Part shown: positions 39,129 through 48,372 of the stretch, piece after piece
How positions within the stretch are numbered: the stretch's first letter is position 1
Layout of the letters: each line of letters begins with the position of its first letter
Source: Deltaproteobacteria bacterium
GTDB taxonomy: Bacteria; Myxococcota; Myxococcia; Myxococcales; 40CM-4-68-19
Assembly: GCA_005879315.1 (NCBI GenBank)
Contig: VBLC01000046.1
Location: forward strand, 129,424-193,423
DNA: 64,000 nt
Direction of reading: 5' to 3'
The notes under the pieces: generated by a model
The model's database searches: none
The model's input: only the letters and a program-made list of their open reading frames with translations
Told to the model about the DNA's origin: nothing
Program-made: the position numbers and the translations under genes

Positions 39129-39171
39129 GGGGGCGCGCCGGTAAGGGGGGAACGGCGCGCCCCCGCTTTTA
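39129..39171 (+). terminator. Rho-independent terminator
   Basis: 12-bp perfect stem GGGGGCGCGCCG / CGGCGCGCCCCC, 12-nt loop, followed by GCTTTTATTT. Confidence 0.9.
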
Positions 39172-39198
39172 TTTGGGGCGCGGTAGGTTGCGCGCGGA

Positions 39199-40320
39199 AT
39201 GTTCCGCTCGTGGTACGCGACCTGTCCGCGCGGCGCCGAGCCAGCGCTGGAAAGTGAGCTGCGCGCGCTGGGCGCGAAGGGCATCCGCTCCAGCGTCGGC
39301 GGCGCGCGCTTCACCGGCGAGCGCGAGATCGCGCTGCGGGCGTGCCTCGAGCTGCGGACGGCGCTGCGCGTCCTCGAGCCGGTCGGCGATTTCCCGGCCC
39401 TCGACGCGGATGACCTCTACGCCGGTGCCGCCAGCCTGCCCTGGAAGGAGCTGATCGCCAGAGGGCAGACCTTCGCAGTCTCGGCGAGCGGCCGCACCGA
39501 GCGGCTCGTTCATACCCATTTCGTCGAGCAGCGGATCAAGGACGCGGTCGTGGACCAGCTGCGCGAGTCCGCTGGCTTCCGTCCGGGCGTCGACCCGCGC
39601 GCCCCCGACGTGCTGCTCGTGGCCCATCTCGCGAAGGGACGGTGCAGCGTCTCGCTCGATCTGGCCGGCGAGCTGCTCTCCAATCGCGGCTACCGGATCC
39701 GCACGGTCGAGGCCCCGCTGCGCGAGGCGCTCGCCGCCGCCGTCGTCCTTCTTTCCGGCTGGGAGGGAAAGACGCCCCTGCACGATCCGGTCTGCGGCTC
39801 GGGGACGCTCGCCATCGAGGCTGCTCTCTTTGCCGCCAGACGCGCACCGAACGCCGCGCGCCGGCTCGCCTGCGAGAAATGGCCGCGCACCAGCGCGGAG
39901 GACTCGCGGGTTCTGGGCGATCTACGCGCCGAGCTGCAGCGGCGCGTCGTCGAGCCGCCGCCCATTCTCGCGTCCGATCGCGATCCCGAAGCGATCGCAG
40001 CGACACAGGCCAACCTGCGCGAAGCCGGCGTCGCGGTGCGCGTCTTCCAGGCCGACGCGCGCGACATTGGCCGGCTCGACCCACCCGGCCAGCTGCTCCT
40101 CAATGTTCCCTATGGCGAGCGCCTCGAGGCGGGCGGCCGCAAGCAGCTCAAGACCTTCTATCATCAGCTCGGCAAGAGCCTGCGCGCGCTCGCCGGCCAC
40201 CGCGCCGCGATTCTCAGCGCCGGCGAAGATTTCGAGAGCGCCTTCGGGGCCCGCCCGCGCTCACGCCACACGCTCTGGAACGGACCGTTGAAGTCCGTCC
40301 TCTACCGGTACCAGTTCTAG
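39199..40320 (+). CDS. THUMP-domain class I RNA methyltransferase (RlmL/Trm14-like)
   Basis: CPRGAEPALESELRALGAKGIRSSVGGARFTG; DPVCGSGTLAIEAALFAARRAPN; LLNVPYGERLEAGG (NPPY-like). Confidence 0.9.
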   Translation: MFRSWYATCPRGAEPALESELRALGAKGIRSSVGGARFTGEREIALRACLELRTALRVLEPVGDFPALDADDLYAGAASLPWKELIARGQTFAVSASGRTERLVHTHFVEQRIKDAVVDQLRESAGFRPGVDPRAPDVLLVAHLAKGRCSVSLDLAGELLSNRGYRIRTVEAPLREALAAAVVLLSGWEGKTPLHDPVCGSGTLAIEAALFAARRAPNAARRLACEKWPRTSAEDSRVLGDLRAELQRRVVEPPPILASDRDPEAIAATQANLREAGVAVRVFQADARDIGRLDPPGQLLLNVPYGERLEAGGRKQLKTFYHQLGKSLRALAGHRAAILSAGEDFESAFGARPRSRHTLWNGPLKSVLYRYQF

Positions 40321-40571
40321 GGCTTCTTCTCGAAGTCCTCGCCGGAGACGTCCTTGGGCAGGTCGCCCGCGCTGTGCGCGCGGCCGCTCTTTTCGGCCCG
40401 ATCGAACTCGTCCTTGTAGTTCTCCACCTCGCGCTCCGCCTCGAGGCCGGTCTGCACGGTGTCGGTCCGCTTGGCGAAGTCGGTCGCGGCCTCGCGATAC
40501 TTCTTGTCAGCCGACTTGCTCCCCTCGCCTTCGTTCTGCCTGCCGAGGCCCTTGCGCAGCTTGTCGTCCAT
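40317..40571 (-). CDS. Small charged hypothetical protein
   Basis: 84-aa ORF MDDKLRKGLGRQNEGEGSKSADKKYREAATDFAKRTD...; good codon bias. Confidence 0.55.
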   Translation of the reverse strand: MDDKLRKGLGRQNEGEGSKSADKKYREAATDFAKRTDTVQTGLEAEREVENYKDEFDRAEKSGRAHSAGDLPKDVSGEDFEKKP

Positions 40572-40658
40572 GGATGCGCCTCCACGGTAAAAGATGATGA
40601 CGCCCCAGGGGATTTCCAACGAGCGCCCGCCCGGACGCCGAGGCAGCGGGCTTGCGAA

Positions 40659-42527
40659 TCAGCGCCGGTCGAGGGCGCGCAGCTCTTCCGCCGCGAACTT
40701 CGCCTCGACGTCGCGAGTGGCTTGCTCGAGGGCCTTCTGGAAAAGACTGCGGGCTCCAGCGCGGTCGCCGCCTGTCGCGCGCAGAAGCGCCAGGTAGTAG
40801 TAGGCTTGGCAGAGCTGCGACGGCTTCTCGTCCTCATCGGCCTCGCCCGCGGTCTTGAGCGCCGCATCCTCGCTCTCTTGCCCCGCATAGACGCGCACCA
40901 GCGGCGCCGGCCAGTCTTCGTCGTCCAGCTCGCGGACGTACCGGGCCGCCTCGTTCTTCGCCTGCTCGGCGCGGCCGCTGCGACGCAGCAGCGCGTAGAG
41001 CTCGAGGTGCGAGCGGATGTCTCCGGGATTCCGGTCTGCCTGTGCGCGCAGCATGTCTTCGGCCTGCTTCGGCCTGCCCGCGTTGGCCACGGCGCGGGCG
41101 CCGGTGATCACGCCCAAGCTCGCCTCCGGCTGGCGAAGAACGGCGCGCAGGTGCTCGCCAAGCTGCTGCTTGAACTGCTTCTCGTCGAAGACGGGCGGCT
41201 TCGGAACAGGCGGGATGGGTGACACGCCGGGGACGACCGGCTGCGGCGGAAGCCCCGTGCGCCGCTCCAGCTCGGCCCGCCGCTGCCTGGACGAGCGCCG
41301 TTGGACGATCACCCCGGAGCAGAAGGCCGCCAGGATGGCCACGGTCGCCAGCGCGAGGACAGATCTCGTCGATCGCCGCCGCGGCGCGGCTGCGACCGGC
41401 GCTCCTTGCCCCAGGCTCTCCAGCGCGCGGGCCATCCCGGCCCCGTCGGCGAATCGGCGCGATGGCTCTTTCTCCAGCGCGCGGGAGACGACCGCCGCAA
41501 GTCCCTGCGGCGCGGAAACAGGCAGCGGGTCCGGCTGCGCCGTGAGAGTCGCGTGCCCTGCCTCGATCAGCGACCGGCCGCGGAAGGCGCGCCTTCCCGA
41601 GAGCATCTCGTAGAGGATCGCGCCGGCGCTGAAGACGTCGGAGGGAGGCCCGGCCTTCTCGCCTCGCGCCTGCTCCGGCGAGAGATACCCCGGCGTCCCG
41701 AAGATGGCGCCGCTGACGGTGAGTGCGCTGTCGCCCTCGGCGGGTGTGACCAGCTTGGCCAGACCGAAGTCGAGAATCTTCAGTCGGCCGTCTTCGGTGA
41801 CGAAGACGTTCTCGGGCTTGAGGTCGCGATGCACGACGCCGCGTCCGTGCGCCGCGGCCAGCCCGCGCGCGAGCTGTAGTCCGAGATTGTGCGCTTGCGC
41901 GGGCGGCAGCGGTCCCTTTGCGAGCACGGTGCGCAGCGTGTGCCCTTCGAGGAGCTCGGTGACGAGAAACGGCACGCCATCCTCCTCGCCGAGGTCGTAC
42001 ACGGCGAGCACGTTCGGGTGCTCGAGCGAACCGGCCATGCGCGCCTCCTGCTCGAAGCGGCGCACCCGCTCGGGCTCGTGCGCTCCGGTGACGACCTTGA
42101 TCGCCACCCGGCGGCCGAGCCGCGTGTCCATCGCAGCCAGCACGCGGCCCATTCCTCCAGCGCCGAGCTCGCGCTCGATCCGATACCGGCCGTTGGCCAG
42201 CGTCGCTCCCTTCTCGAGTGCGGCTTGCGGCGGCGCGGTGGCAGGCGCGGGCGTGGCCGGCCCGGGCGAGATCTGCCTCGGCGATCGCGGCGGCGCCTGC
42301 GTCAGGACGAAGCCGCGCCGGGTCAGGTCGAAGAACCAGGAGATCACCGCCGTCGCCAGAAGGCCCAGCGCAGCGATCCAGATCAGCGCCCGCATCGTCC
42401 AGGGCGGCAGATCCATGCCGTGCACGACGATGTCGGCGAGCTGCAGCCCGCCCGCCGCCACGACGGCGTAGGCGGTCACCGCGCCGAGGACGCCGCGCCG
42501 CCGCAGCTCGGACAAGGAGAGGTTCAC
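40659..42527 (-). CDS. Ser/Thr protein kinase with N-terminal TM cassette and C-terminal helical repeats
   Basis: GAGGMGRVLAAMDTRLGRRVAIKVV, VVHRDLKPENVFVTEDGRLKILDFGLAKL, APE-like PGYLSPEQA; GTG start 42527 likely (ORF extends to 42575). Confidence 0.93.
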   Translation of the reverse strand: MNLSLSELRRRGVLGAVTAYAVVAAGGLQLADIVVHGMDLPPWTMRALIWIAALGLLATAVISWFFDLTRRGFVLTQAPPRSPRQISPGPATPAPATAPPQAALEKGATLANGRYRIERELGAGGMGRVLAAMDTRLGRRVAIKVVTGAHEPERVRRFEQEARMAGSLEHPNVLAVYDLGEEDGVPFLVTELLEGHTLRTVLAKGPLPPAQAHNLGLQLARGLAAAHGRGVVHRDLKPENVFVTEDGRLKILDFGLAKLVTPAEGDSALTVSGAIFGTPGYLSPEQARGEKAGPPSDVFSAGAILYEMLSGRRAFRGRSLIEAGHATLTAQPDPLPVSAPQGLAAVVSRALEKEPSRRFADGAGMARALESLGQGAPVAAAPRRRSTRSVLALATVAILAAFCSGVIVQRRSSRQRRAELERRTGLPPQPVVPGVSPIPPVPKPPVFDEKQFKQQLGEHLRAVLRQPEASLGVITGARAVANAGRPKQAEDMLRAQADRNPGDIRSHLELYALLRRSGRAEQAKNEAARYVRELDDEDWPAPLVRVYAGQESEDAALKTAGEADEDEKPSQLCQAYYYLALLRATGGDRAGARSLFQKALEQATRDVEAKFAAEELRALDRR

Positions 42528-42634
42528 CGCGCGGAGCCTAGCTCGCCGGCAGCCGTTCTGCGCCGGAAAACGCACCCTTGTTCAGGTGTGGTGCCTTGCG
42601 GCCTTCACGGCCGAATCCTCTAGTGTCCGAGGCC

Positions 42635-43270
42635 GTGTTCTGGAGAAGGAGCTACGATCGGCGGGATGCGCTCGCTGTTGCCGAGAAGGCGAAGGCTCGC
42701 GGCAGCGTGCGAAAGGCAGTTCGCTGGTATCGCAAAGTGCTCGACCACGACCCCAACGATCTTCCGGTGCGGGCCAAGATCGCGCCGCTCCTCGCCCGCC
42801 TCAAGCGCTGGGACGAGGCGAAGAGCAATTTCGACGTGGCCGCGGCCGGGTTTCTCTCGGCCGGTTTCGTTCCCAAGGCCATCGCGGTCTGGACGGTGGC
42901 GGCGCAGACATTCCCCGAGCACGTCGAATACTGGGAACGCATCGCCAACGAGCAGGTCAAGTCCGGCAAGCGGCAGGACGCGGTGCAGTCGCTGCTTCTC
43001 GGCCGCTCGATGCTTCGCCACAAGCGGCAGCGGCCGCTGGCCGCGCTCCTTCTGCGCCAGGTGCTGGCGCTGGAAGGAACGCACGTCGATGCGACGCTCG
43101 ATCTCGCCGATCTCCTGCGCCGCGACGGCATCCGCGAGGAAGCGAGGCGGCTTCTCGCGGGGCTGCTCGGAGTGGTGGCCGGCCGCGCCCAGCGCCGCCG
43201 GGTCCGCTTTGCCCAGTTCCGCCTCGAACCCACTTTCCGCGGCGCCTTCGACTGGGCGTTTGCCCGCTGA
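42635..43270 (+). CDS. TPR-like hypothetical protein
   Basis: ARGSVRKAVRWYRKVLDHDPNDLPVRAKIAPLLARLKRWDEAKSNFDVAAAGF; GTG start inferred. Confidence 0.65.
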   Translation: MFWRRSYDRRDALAVAEKAKARGSVRKAVRWYRKVLDHDPNDLPVRAKIAPLLARLKRWDEAKSNFDVAAAGFLSAGFVPKAIAVWTVAAQTFPEHVEYWERIANEQVKSGKRQDAVQSLLLGRSMLRHKRQRPLAALLLRQVLALEGTHVDATLDLADLLRRDGIREEARRLLAGLLGVVAGRAQRRRVRFAQFRLEPTFRGAFDWAFAR

Positions 43271-43294
43271 CGTTTCAAAAGGAGGAAGAAGGAA

Positions 43295-44734
43295 ATGGAA
43301 CACCTTTATCTCTGGCCGACGAACCCGGCCGCGTCGTTGCTGGCGATTTGGGTGCTCAGCCAGGTCTTCCTCTATTTCGCGCGGGCGCCGATGCACCGCG
43401 CCTTCCGGGCCCTTGCGCGCCTGACCGGCGGAGCCTTCCGGATCGCAGCGCGCTGGTGCCGGGGAATGGGGCAGATCGTCGCCAAGCGCGACCACGAGAT
43501 GATCGTCGAGATGGGCAAGGGTGACCTCGAGGCCAAGATCGGCCGCGAGTTCCACCGCGTCGAGGGCGCCTTCGCCAAGGAGCTGGCCCGCTATCCCGAC
43601 CTGCACCGCAAGATCGATGACGTGGTGACCAAGGTCGACGCCGACTTCCAGGAGTGCGCCACCGCCTCGCCCGAGGCCCCGGGCTGGACGGAGGCGGTCG
43701 CGGCGGTGGCGAAGATGCCGCCCAACAGCGACCGCGTGGTGCAGAAGGTCCTCGAGGAGATCCAGAAGTCGGCCACCGCCGGCGAGAAGAAGGCGCTGCA
43801 GGAGTTCCGCGACGCCACCTCCAAGCGGCACAAGATCCTCGGCAGCATGGCTCCCGCCTGGAAGGAGCTGACCAAGCTCGCCAGCGAAGTGAGCAACGCC
43901 GTCACCGGCGCGCTCGAGTCCACCAAGCGCATCGACGGTTACATGACGCAGTACGAGAAGGTGCGGCAGGCCGATCAGAAGGCGGTGCGCTCCTTGGGGT
44001 GGAACTCGACGCAGCTGTTCGTCGTCTCGGTGCTGGTGATGGCCGTGGCGATGGGCGGCGCGTTCGTCAACTTCAACCTCATCGCGCTGCCGATGAGCGA
44101 GCTCGTTCCCTCCGGCAGCCGCATCGGCGGCATGCCGGTGGCGACGGTGGCCGCGCTGGTGATCGTGCTGATGGAAGTGGCGGCCGGCATCTTCGCCATG
44201 GAGATGCTGGGCATCACCAGCTTCTTCCCCAAGCTCGAGCTGCTCCCCAAGTCGCGGCGGCGGATGATCCTCACCGTTGCGCTGGGCGGCCTCTTGCTCC
44301 TCGCCTGCATCGAGGCGTCACTGGCGATCCTCCGCGAGCAGATCGTCGAGTCCTCCAGCGTGCTGAAGCAGGCTCTCGCCGGCGTCTCGGCGGCGCCGGT
44401 GGCCCAGACCGCGACCTCGAAAATCCCCGTCATCGGGCAGGCTGTGCTGGGCTTCGTGCTGCCCTGGATTCTCGCCATGGTGGCGGTCCCACTCGAGACG
44501 CTGATCTCGACCGGCGGCCACATCGTGCTCAGCGCGACGGCAGGCCTCCTGCACCTCGGGAGCATGCTCTCGCGGCTGGGCGGCCACCTCATGCGCTACC
44601 TCCTCGAGGGGCTGCGGCACGTCTACGACATCTACATCGTCATTCCGCTGCAGATCGAGAAGATGGTGGGCAGCAGCAAGGGGGCTCAGGCGCTCCCGCC
44701 CGTCGCCTCGCTGCGGCCGGGGAGTCGCCCATGA
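43295..44734 (+). CDS. Hypothetical multi-TM membrane protein with coiled-coil-like N-terminal half
   Basis: RBS AAAGGAGGAAG; long soluble helical region then multiple TM segments. Confidence 0.75.
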   Translation: MEHLYLWPTNPAASLLAIWVLSQVFLYFARAPMHRAFRALARLTGGAFRIAARWCRGMGQIVAKRDHEMIVEMGKGDLEAKIGREFHRVEGAFAKELARYPDLHRKIDDVVTKVDADFQECATASPEAPGWTEAVAAVAKMPPNSDRVVQKVLEEIQKSATAGEKKALQEFRDATSKRHKILGSMAPAWKELTKLASEVSNAVTGALESTKRIDGYMTQYEKVRQADQKAVRSLGWNSTQLFVVSVLVMAVAMGGAFVNFNLIALPMSELVPSGSRIGGMPVATVAALVIVLMEVAAGIFAMEMLGITSFFPKLELLPKSRRRMILTVALGGLLLLACIEASLAILREQIVESSSVLKQALAGVSAAPVAQTATSKIPVIGQAVLGFVLPWILAMVAVPLETLISTGGHIVLSATAGLLHLGSMLSRLGGHLMRYLLEGLRHVYDIYIVIPLQIEKMVGSSKGAQALPPVASLRPGSRP

Positions 44735-45378
44735 AGCGGATCGCGCTCGCTGCCCTGTTGGCGGCTTCTTGCTCGAGCGGCACGCAGTACGCCCACGCCG
44801 TCTGCGCGCTGGTCGACGTGTCGGGCACCTACGTCGACCAGAAGGAAGAAGTGGTCAACGTCATCCGGCGCGGCCTTTTGCCCAAGCTCACCCCGGGCGA
44901 CAGCATCTACGTCATCCGCATCGACGACGAGAGCTACAAGAAGAACAACGTCGAAGCGTCGCTCAAGCTCGACATCCGCCCCTCGCGGGCGAATGCCCAG
45001 AAGCTCGCCTTCGCCTCGCAGCTGGACGCCTTCGCCCACCGCAGGACGCGGGCCGGGCACACCGACATCCGCGGGGCGATGATGCTCGGCGCCGAGTACC
45101 TGCGCGAGAGCGGGGCGGGCCGCAAGACGATGGTGGTCTTCTCCGACATGGAGGAGGACCTGCCGCGCGGCGTGAAGCGCGACCTCGCCCCCGACGAGCT
45201 CAAGGGCGTGCGGGTGGTGGCGATGAACGTCAAGCGGCTCGCCGCCGACAACGCCAACCCCGGCGCCTATCGGCAGCGGCTCTCGACCTGGGAGAAGCAG
45301 GCGACCGGCCACGGCGCCAAGGATTTTCGCGTCGTCCTCGATCCGGAGAAGCTGCTCGAGATGCTCGACGAGGGTTGA
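44731..45378 (+). CDS. vWA-domain-like lipoprotein
   Basis: Lipobox LLAASCSSG; MIDAS-like CALVDVSGTY ... AGHTDIRGAMML ... MVVFSDMEED. Confidence 0.75.
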   Translation: MKRIALAALLAASCSSGTQYAHAVCALVDVSGTYVDQKEEVVNVIRRGLLPKLTPGDSIYVIRIDDESYKKNNVEASLKLDIRPSRANAQKLAFASQLDAFAHRRTRAGHTDIRGAMMLGAEYLRESGAGRKTMVVFSDMEEDLPRGVKRDLAPDELKGVRVVAMNVKRLAADNANPGAYRQRLSTWEKQATGHGAKDFRVVLDPEKLLEMLDEG

Positions 45379-45418
45379 CCGACCGTTGCCCCCGGGTGTC
45401 GAATGACCCGGGGGCGCA

Positions 45419-46132
45419 GTGGCCGAGAACATCTACAAGCTCTTGCAGGGCGCGGAGGAGACCGCCCAGACCTCGCAGGCGTCGATCTTCGGCGTCGAGG
45501 TGGCGCTGGTCACCAACGTCAACGATCCGCAGAAGGAGGGGCGGGTGAAGGTCTGCCTGCCGCGGCTGCCGGGAAAGCCCGAGAGCGGCTGGGCTCGCAT
45601 CGCCCAGCCCGCGGCAGGCCCCGGCCGCGGGATGTATTGGCTCCCGCTGGTCGGCGACGAAGTGCTCGTCGGCTTCGAGCGCGGCAGCGTCAGCCATCCC
45701 TACGTCATCGGCTGCCTGTGGAACGGCAAAGACAAGCCGATGAAGAACGCCTTCAATCCCGACAACACCACGCGGATGATCCAGACCGCGTCCGGTCACC
45801 TGGTCATCCTCGAGGACAAGGACGGCGAGGAGAAGATCATCATCGCCGACAGCTCGGGGAAGAGGACCGTCACCTTCGACGTGAAGGCGAAGAAGTTCAT
45901 CGTCGAGGCGAAAGAGGGAGACGTCGAGATCAGCGCAGAGAAGAAGATCGTGCTGCACTGCGAGGATCTCGAAATCAAGTCGACGAAGACGGGCAAGGTG
46001 GACATCGGCAGCACCTTCGATCTGGTGGTGTCCGACAAGGGCGCGCTCAAGGCCGGGCCGCAGATGAACCTCAAGGCCCAGCGCGTGGATCTGAACCCGA
46101 GCGGCGGGGCGGGATCGGGCGGTGACGACTGA
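45419..46132 (+). CDS. gpV/VgrG-OB-type spike protein (phage baseplate assembly protein V-like)
   Basis: GVEVALVTNVNDPQKEGRVKVCLPRLPGKPESGWARIAQPAAGPGRGMYWLPLVGDEVLVGFERGSVSHPYVIGCLWNGKDKP. Confidence 0.85.
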   Translation: MAENIYKLLQGAEETAQTSQASIFGVEVALVTNVNDPQKEGRVKVCLPRLPGKPESGWARIAQPAAGPGRGMYWLPLVGDEVLVGFERGSVSHPYVIGCLWNGKDKPMKNAFNPDNTTRMIQTASGHLVILEDKDGEEKIIIADSSGKRTVTFDVKAKKFIVEAKEGDVEISAEKKIVLHCEDLEIKSTKTGKVDIGSTFDLVVSDKGALKAGPQMNLKAQRVDLNPSGGAGSGGDD

Positions 46133-46141
46133 ACTTGGTGT

Positions 46142-46226
46142 TGGTGCCCAGGGCGAGATTCGAACTCGCACGCCTTACGGCGCCGCCCCCTCAAGACGGT
46201 GTGTCTACCAGTTCCACCACCTGGGC
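46142..46226 (-). tRNA. tRNA-Leu (GAG)
   Basis: Minus: GCCCAGG...CCGTC-TTGAGGG-GGCGG...GTTCGAATC...CCTGGGC-A-CCA with long variable arm; anticodon GAG. Confidence 0.93.
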
Positions 46227-46275
46227 GAGAGCGAGAGGGAAGCGCTTCTAGCACTGCTCCGATCTCGCTGCAACG

Positions 46276-46695
46276 CTACTTCTTGACGGGCGGCGGCGCG
46301 CTCTGACCTGGGGCGGGCGCGCTGGTCGGACCCGGCGCGGGTACCGCCGCGCCGCCTGTGACCGGAGCGGGCGCAGTCTGTCCCGTCGGCTCGAGCGGCT
46401 TCGGCTCGGAGGTCTTCTGTGTCGCCTGGGCCGCCAGGTTGCGCCGCGCGCGCAGTACCGAGTCGCTGTGCGACGACCTCCAGGCGAGGCTCAACGAAGT
46501 GAGCATGAAGATGATGGCGCAGACGGTGGTGACCTTGGAGAGAAAGGTCACCGATCCGCGACCGCCGAAGACCGTGTTCGCCCCGCCGCCGCCGGCGAAG
46601 GCGGCCATCGCGTCGCCTTTTCCCGGCTGCAGGAGGATGACGAAGATGAGAAAGACGCTGACGACGACATGGACGGTGACGATGAAGGCGAACAT
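46276..46695 (-). CDS. secG: Preprotein translocase subunit SecG
   Basis: MFAFIVTVHVVVSVFLIFVILLQPGKGDAMAAFAGGGGANTVFGGRGSVTFLSKVTTVCAIIFM. Confidence 0.95.
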   Translation of the reverse strand: MFAFIVTVHVVVSVFLIFVILLQPGKGDAMAAFAGGGGANTVFGGRGSVTFLSKVTTVCAIIFMLTSLSLAWRSSHSDSVLRARRNLAAQATQKTSEPKPLEPTGQTAPAPVTGGAAVPAPGPTSAPAPGQSAPPPVKK

Positions 46696-46810
46696 GGGGC
46701 AGCGCGAATAACACGCGGGCAGCGAGGCGGCAAGGCCGGGCGGCTGCCGGCCCGCCCGCTTTCCGGCCGTGCGCGGAACTGGTAAAGTTTCTCTCGGGGG
46801 AGCGCGAAGA

Positions 46811-47635
46811 ATGCCCGGCGCGGCGAGGCTCGGAGACAAGGCCCAGGTGCAGGCGGACGCCCACGGCTGCCCGGCCTGTCCTCATCCCGGGACGGGGCCC
46901 ATCGTGGTGGCGTCGACGAATGTCTTCGTCAACAGCAAAGGCGCGGCGCGCAAGAAAGACCTGGGCATCCATGCCGCCTGCTGCGGACCGAACCTCTACA
47001 ACATCAAGGAAGGTTCCCCCACCGTCTACGTCAACGGCCAGCCCATGGCCCGCATGCAGGATGGTACCAAGCACTGCGGCGGCGACGGCAACATTACCGA
47101 GGGGTCTCCCGACGTGCTCATCGACGACGGCGCCAGCGGCGCCGGCCTGGGCAGCTACCTCGTCAACGCCACCAAGATCCTGCTGGAGAAAACCGCGGCG
47201 ACCAAGGCGGCGCAGGCGAAAAAGATCTCCGACACGCACAAGGGCGGAGAGCCGGCGAAGGGCGGCGGCCGCGATCTCGCCAAGGACGAGAAGCCGGCGA
47301 AGAAGTCGGGCTCGATCACCGCCGCCAGGTGGGCCGTGCAGCGCGCCGCCAACGGACAGGAAGTCGAGCTGCACATCGAGACCCAGGACGGCAAGGGCCA
47401 GCTCACCATCGAGATCTGGGCGCAGAGCGCCGACCGCACGCAGGACAAGAAAGTGAAGAGCGAGAGCGCCTCGGCCGGCAAGAGAGTGAAGAAGAAGATC
47501 AAGCTGGCGATCCCGCCCGATGCTGCGGCGGGCAACGAATGCTCCTTCTACTTCGTCGTCAAGGACGAGGAGGGCGGCGAGCAGAGAAGCGATCCGCTCT
47601 TCGTCGACCGCGCGCCCTTCAAGTTCTCCGTCTGA
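46811..47635 (+). CDS. PAAR-like (DUF4150) protein with C-terminal beta-rich extension
   Basis: MPGAARLGDKAQVQADAHGCPACPHPGTGPIVVASTNVFVNSKGAARKKDLGIHAACCGPNLYNIKEGSPTVYVNGQPMARMQDGTKHCGGDGNITEGSPDVLID. Confidence 0.88.
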   Translation: MPGAARLGDKAQVQADAHGCPACPHPGTGPIVVASTNVFVNSKGAARKKDLGIHAACCGPNLYNIKEGSPTVYVNGQPMARMQDGTKHCGGDGNITEGSPDVLIDDGASGAGLGSYLVNATKILLEKTAATKAAQAKKISDTHKGGEPAKGGGRDLAKDEKPAKKSGSITAARWAVQRAANGQEVELHIETQDGKGQLTIEIWAQSADRTQDKKVKSESASAGKRVKKKIKLAIPPDAAAGNECSFYFVVKDEEGGEQRSDPLFVDRAPFKFSV

Positions 47636-47661
47636 GGGCGAGCGCGCTCAGGCTTGCCTGA

Positions 47662-48372
47662 TCACATTTCGATGAGGCCTTTGCGCAGGCCCTCGGTGAC
47701 GGCCTCGACGCGGTTGGTGACGTCGAGCTTCTCGTAGATGTGCTCGAGATGCGTGCGCACGGTGGCGCGCGAGAGGCCGAGGACCTGCGCGGCCTCCTTG
47801 TTCGAGAGGCCCTTGGCGATGAGGCGGAGAATCTCGATCTCGCGCTCGGTGAGCGGCCGCATGGGGGGTTCTTCGCGGTGGCCGGGCGGCAGCGGCGCCT
47901 TCTCCGGCGGTGCACCTTCCTCCGGCACGTGGAAATGCCGCAGCAAGCGCCGCGCGAGATTGGGCTGGATGATCGTCCCGCCCGCCTTCACCTCGCGGAT
48001 GGCCTCGATCACTTTCTCCGACGGCGCGCCCTTCAAGAGATATCCGCTGGCGCCGGCCTTGACGGCCTCGATGACCTTCTCCTCTTCGTCGAAGATGGTG
48101 AAGACCAGCACCTCGATCTGGGGCCAGCGCTTCTTCACCTGGCGCGTGACCTCGATGCCGGTCATCCGCGGCAGGCCCAGGTCCTGGAGGATGACGTCGG
48201 GCGGCGGCTGCTTCTTCTCGAGGAGCTCCAGCGCGGCTTCGCCCGAGAGCGCGGTGCCGACCACCTCGATCTCCGGCGACTCCTGGAGGATCTTGAGCTG
48301 GTTCTTGAGGATCTGCGGCTGGTCCTCGACGATCAGGACCCTGATCCTCGGTGCTGCGGTTGCGGCGCTCAT
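47662..48372 (-). CDS. NarL/LuxR-type response regulator
   Basis: Receiver RVLIVEDQPQ...VILQDLGLPRMTG; HTH LTEREIEILRLIAKGLSNKEAAQVLGLSRATVRTHLEHIYEKL. Confidence 0.95.
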   Translation of the reverse strand: MSAATAAPRIRVLIVEDQPQILKNQLKILQESPEIEVVGTALSGEAALELLEKKQPPPDVILQDLGLPRMTGIEVTRQVKKRWPQIEVLVFTIFDEEEKVIEAVKAGASGYLLKGAPSEKVIEAIREVKAGGTIIQPNLARRLLRHFHVPEEGAPPEKAPLPPGHREEPPMRPLTEREIEILRLIAKGLSNKEAAQVLGLSRATVRTHLEHIYEKLDVTNRVEAVTEGLRKGLIEM

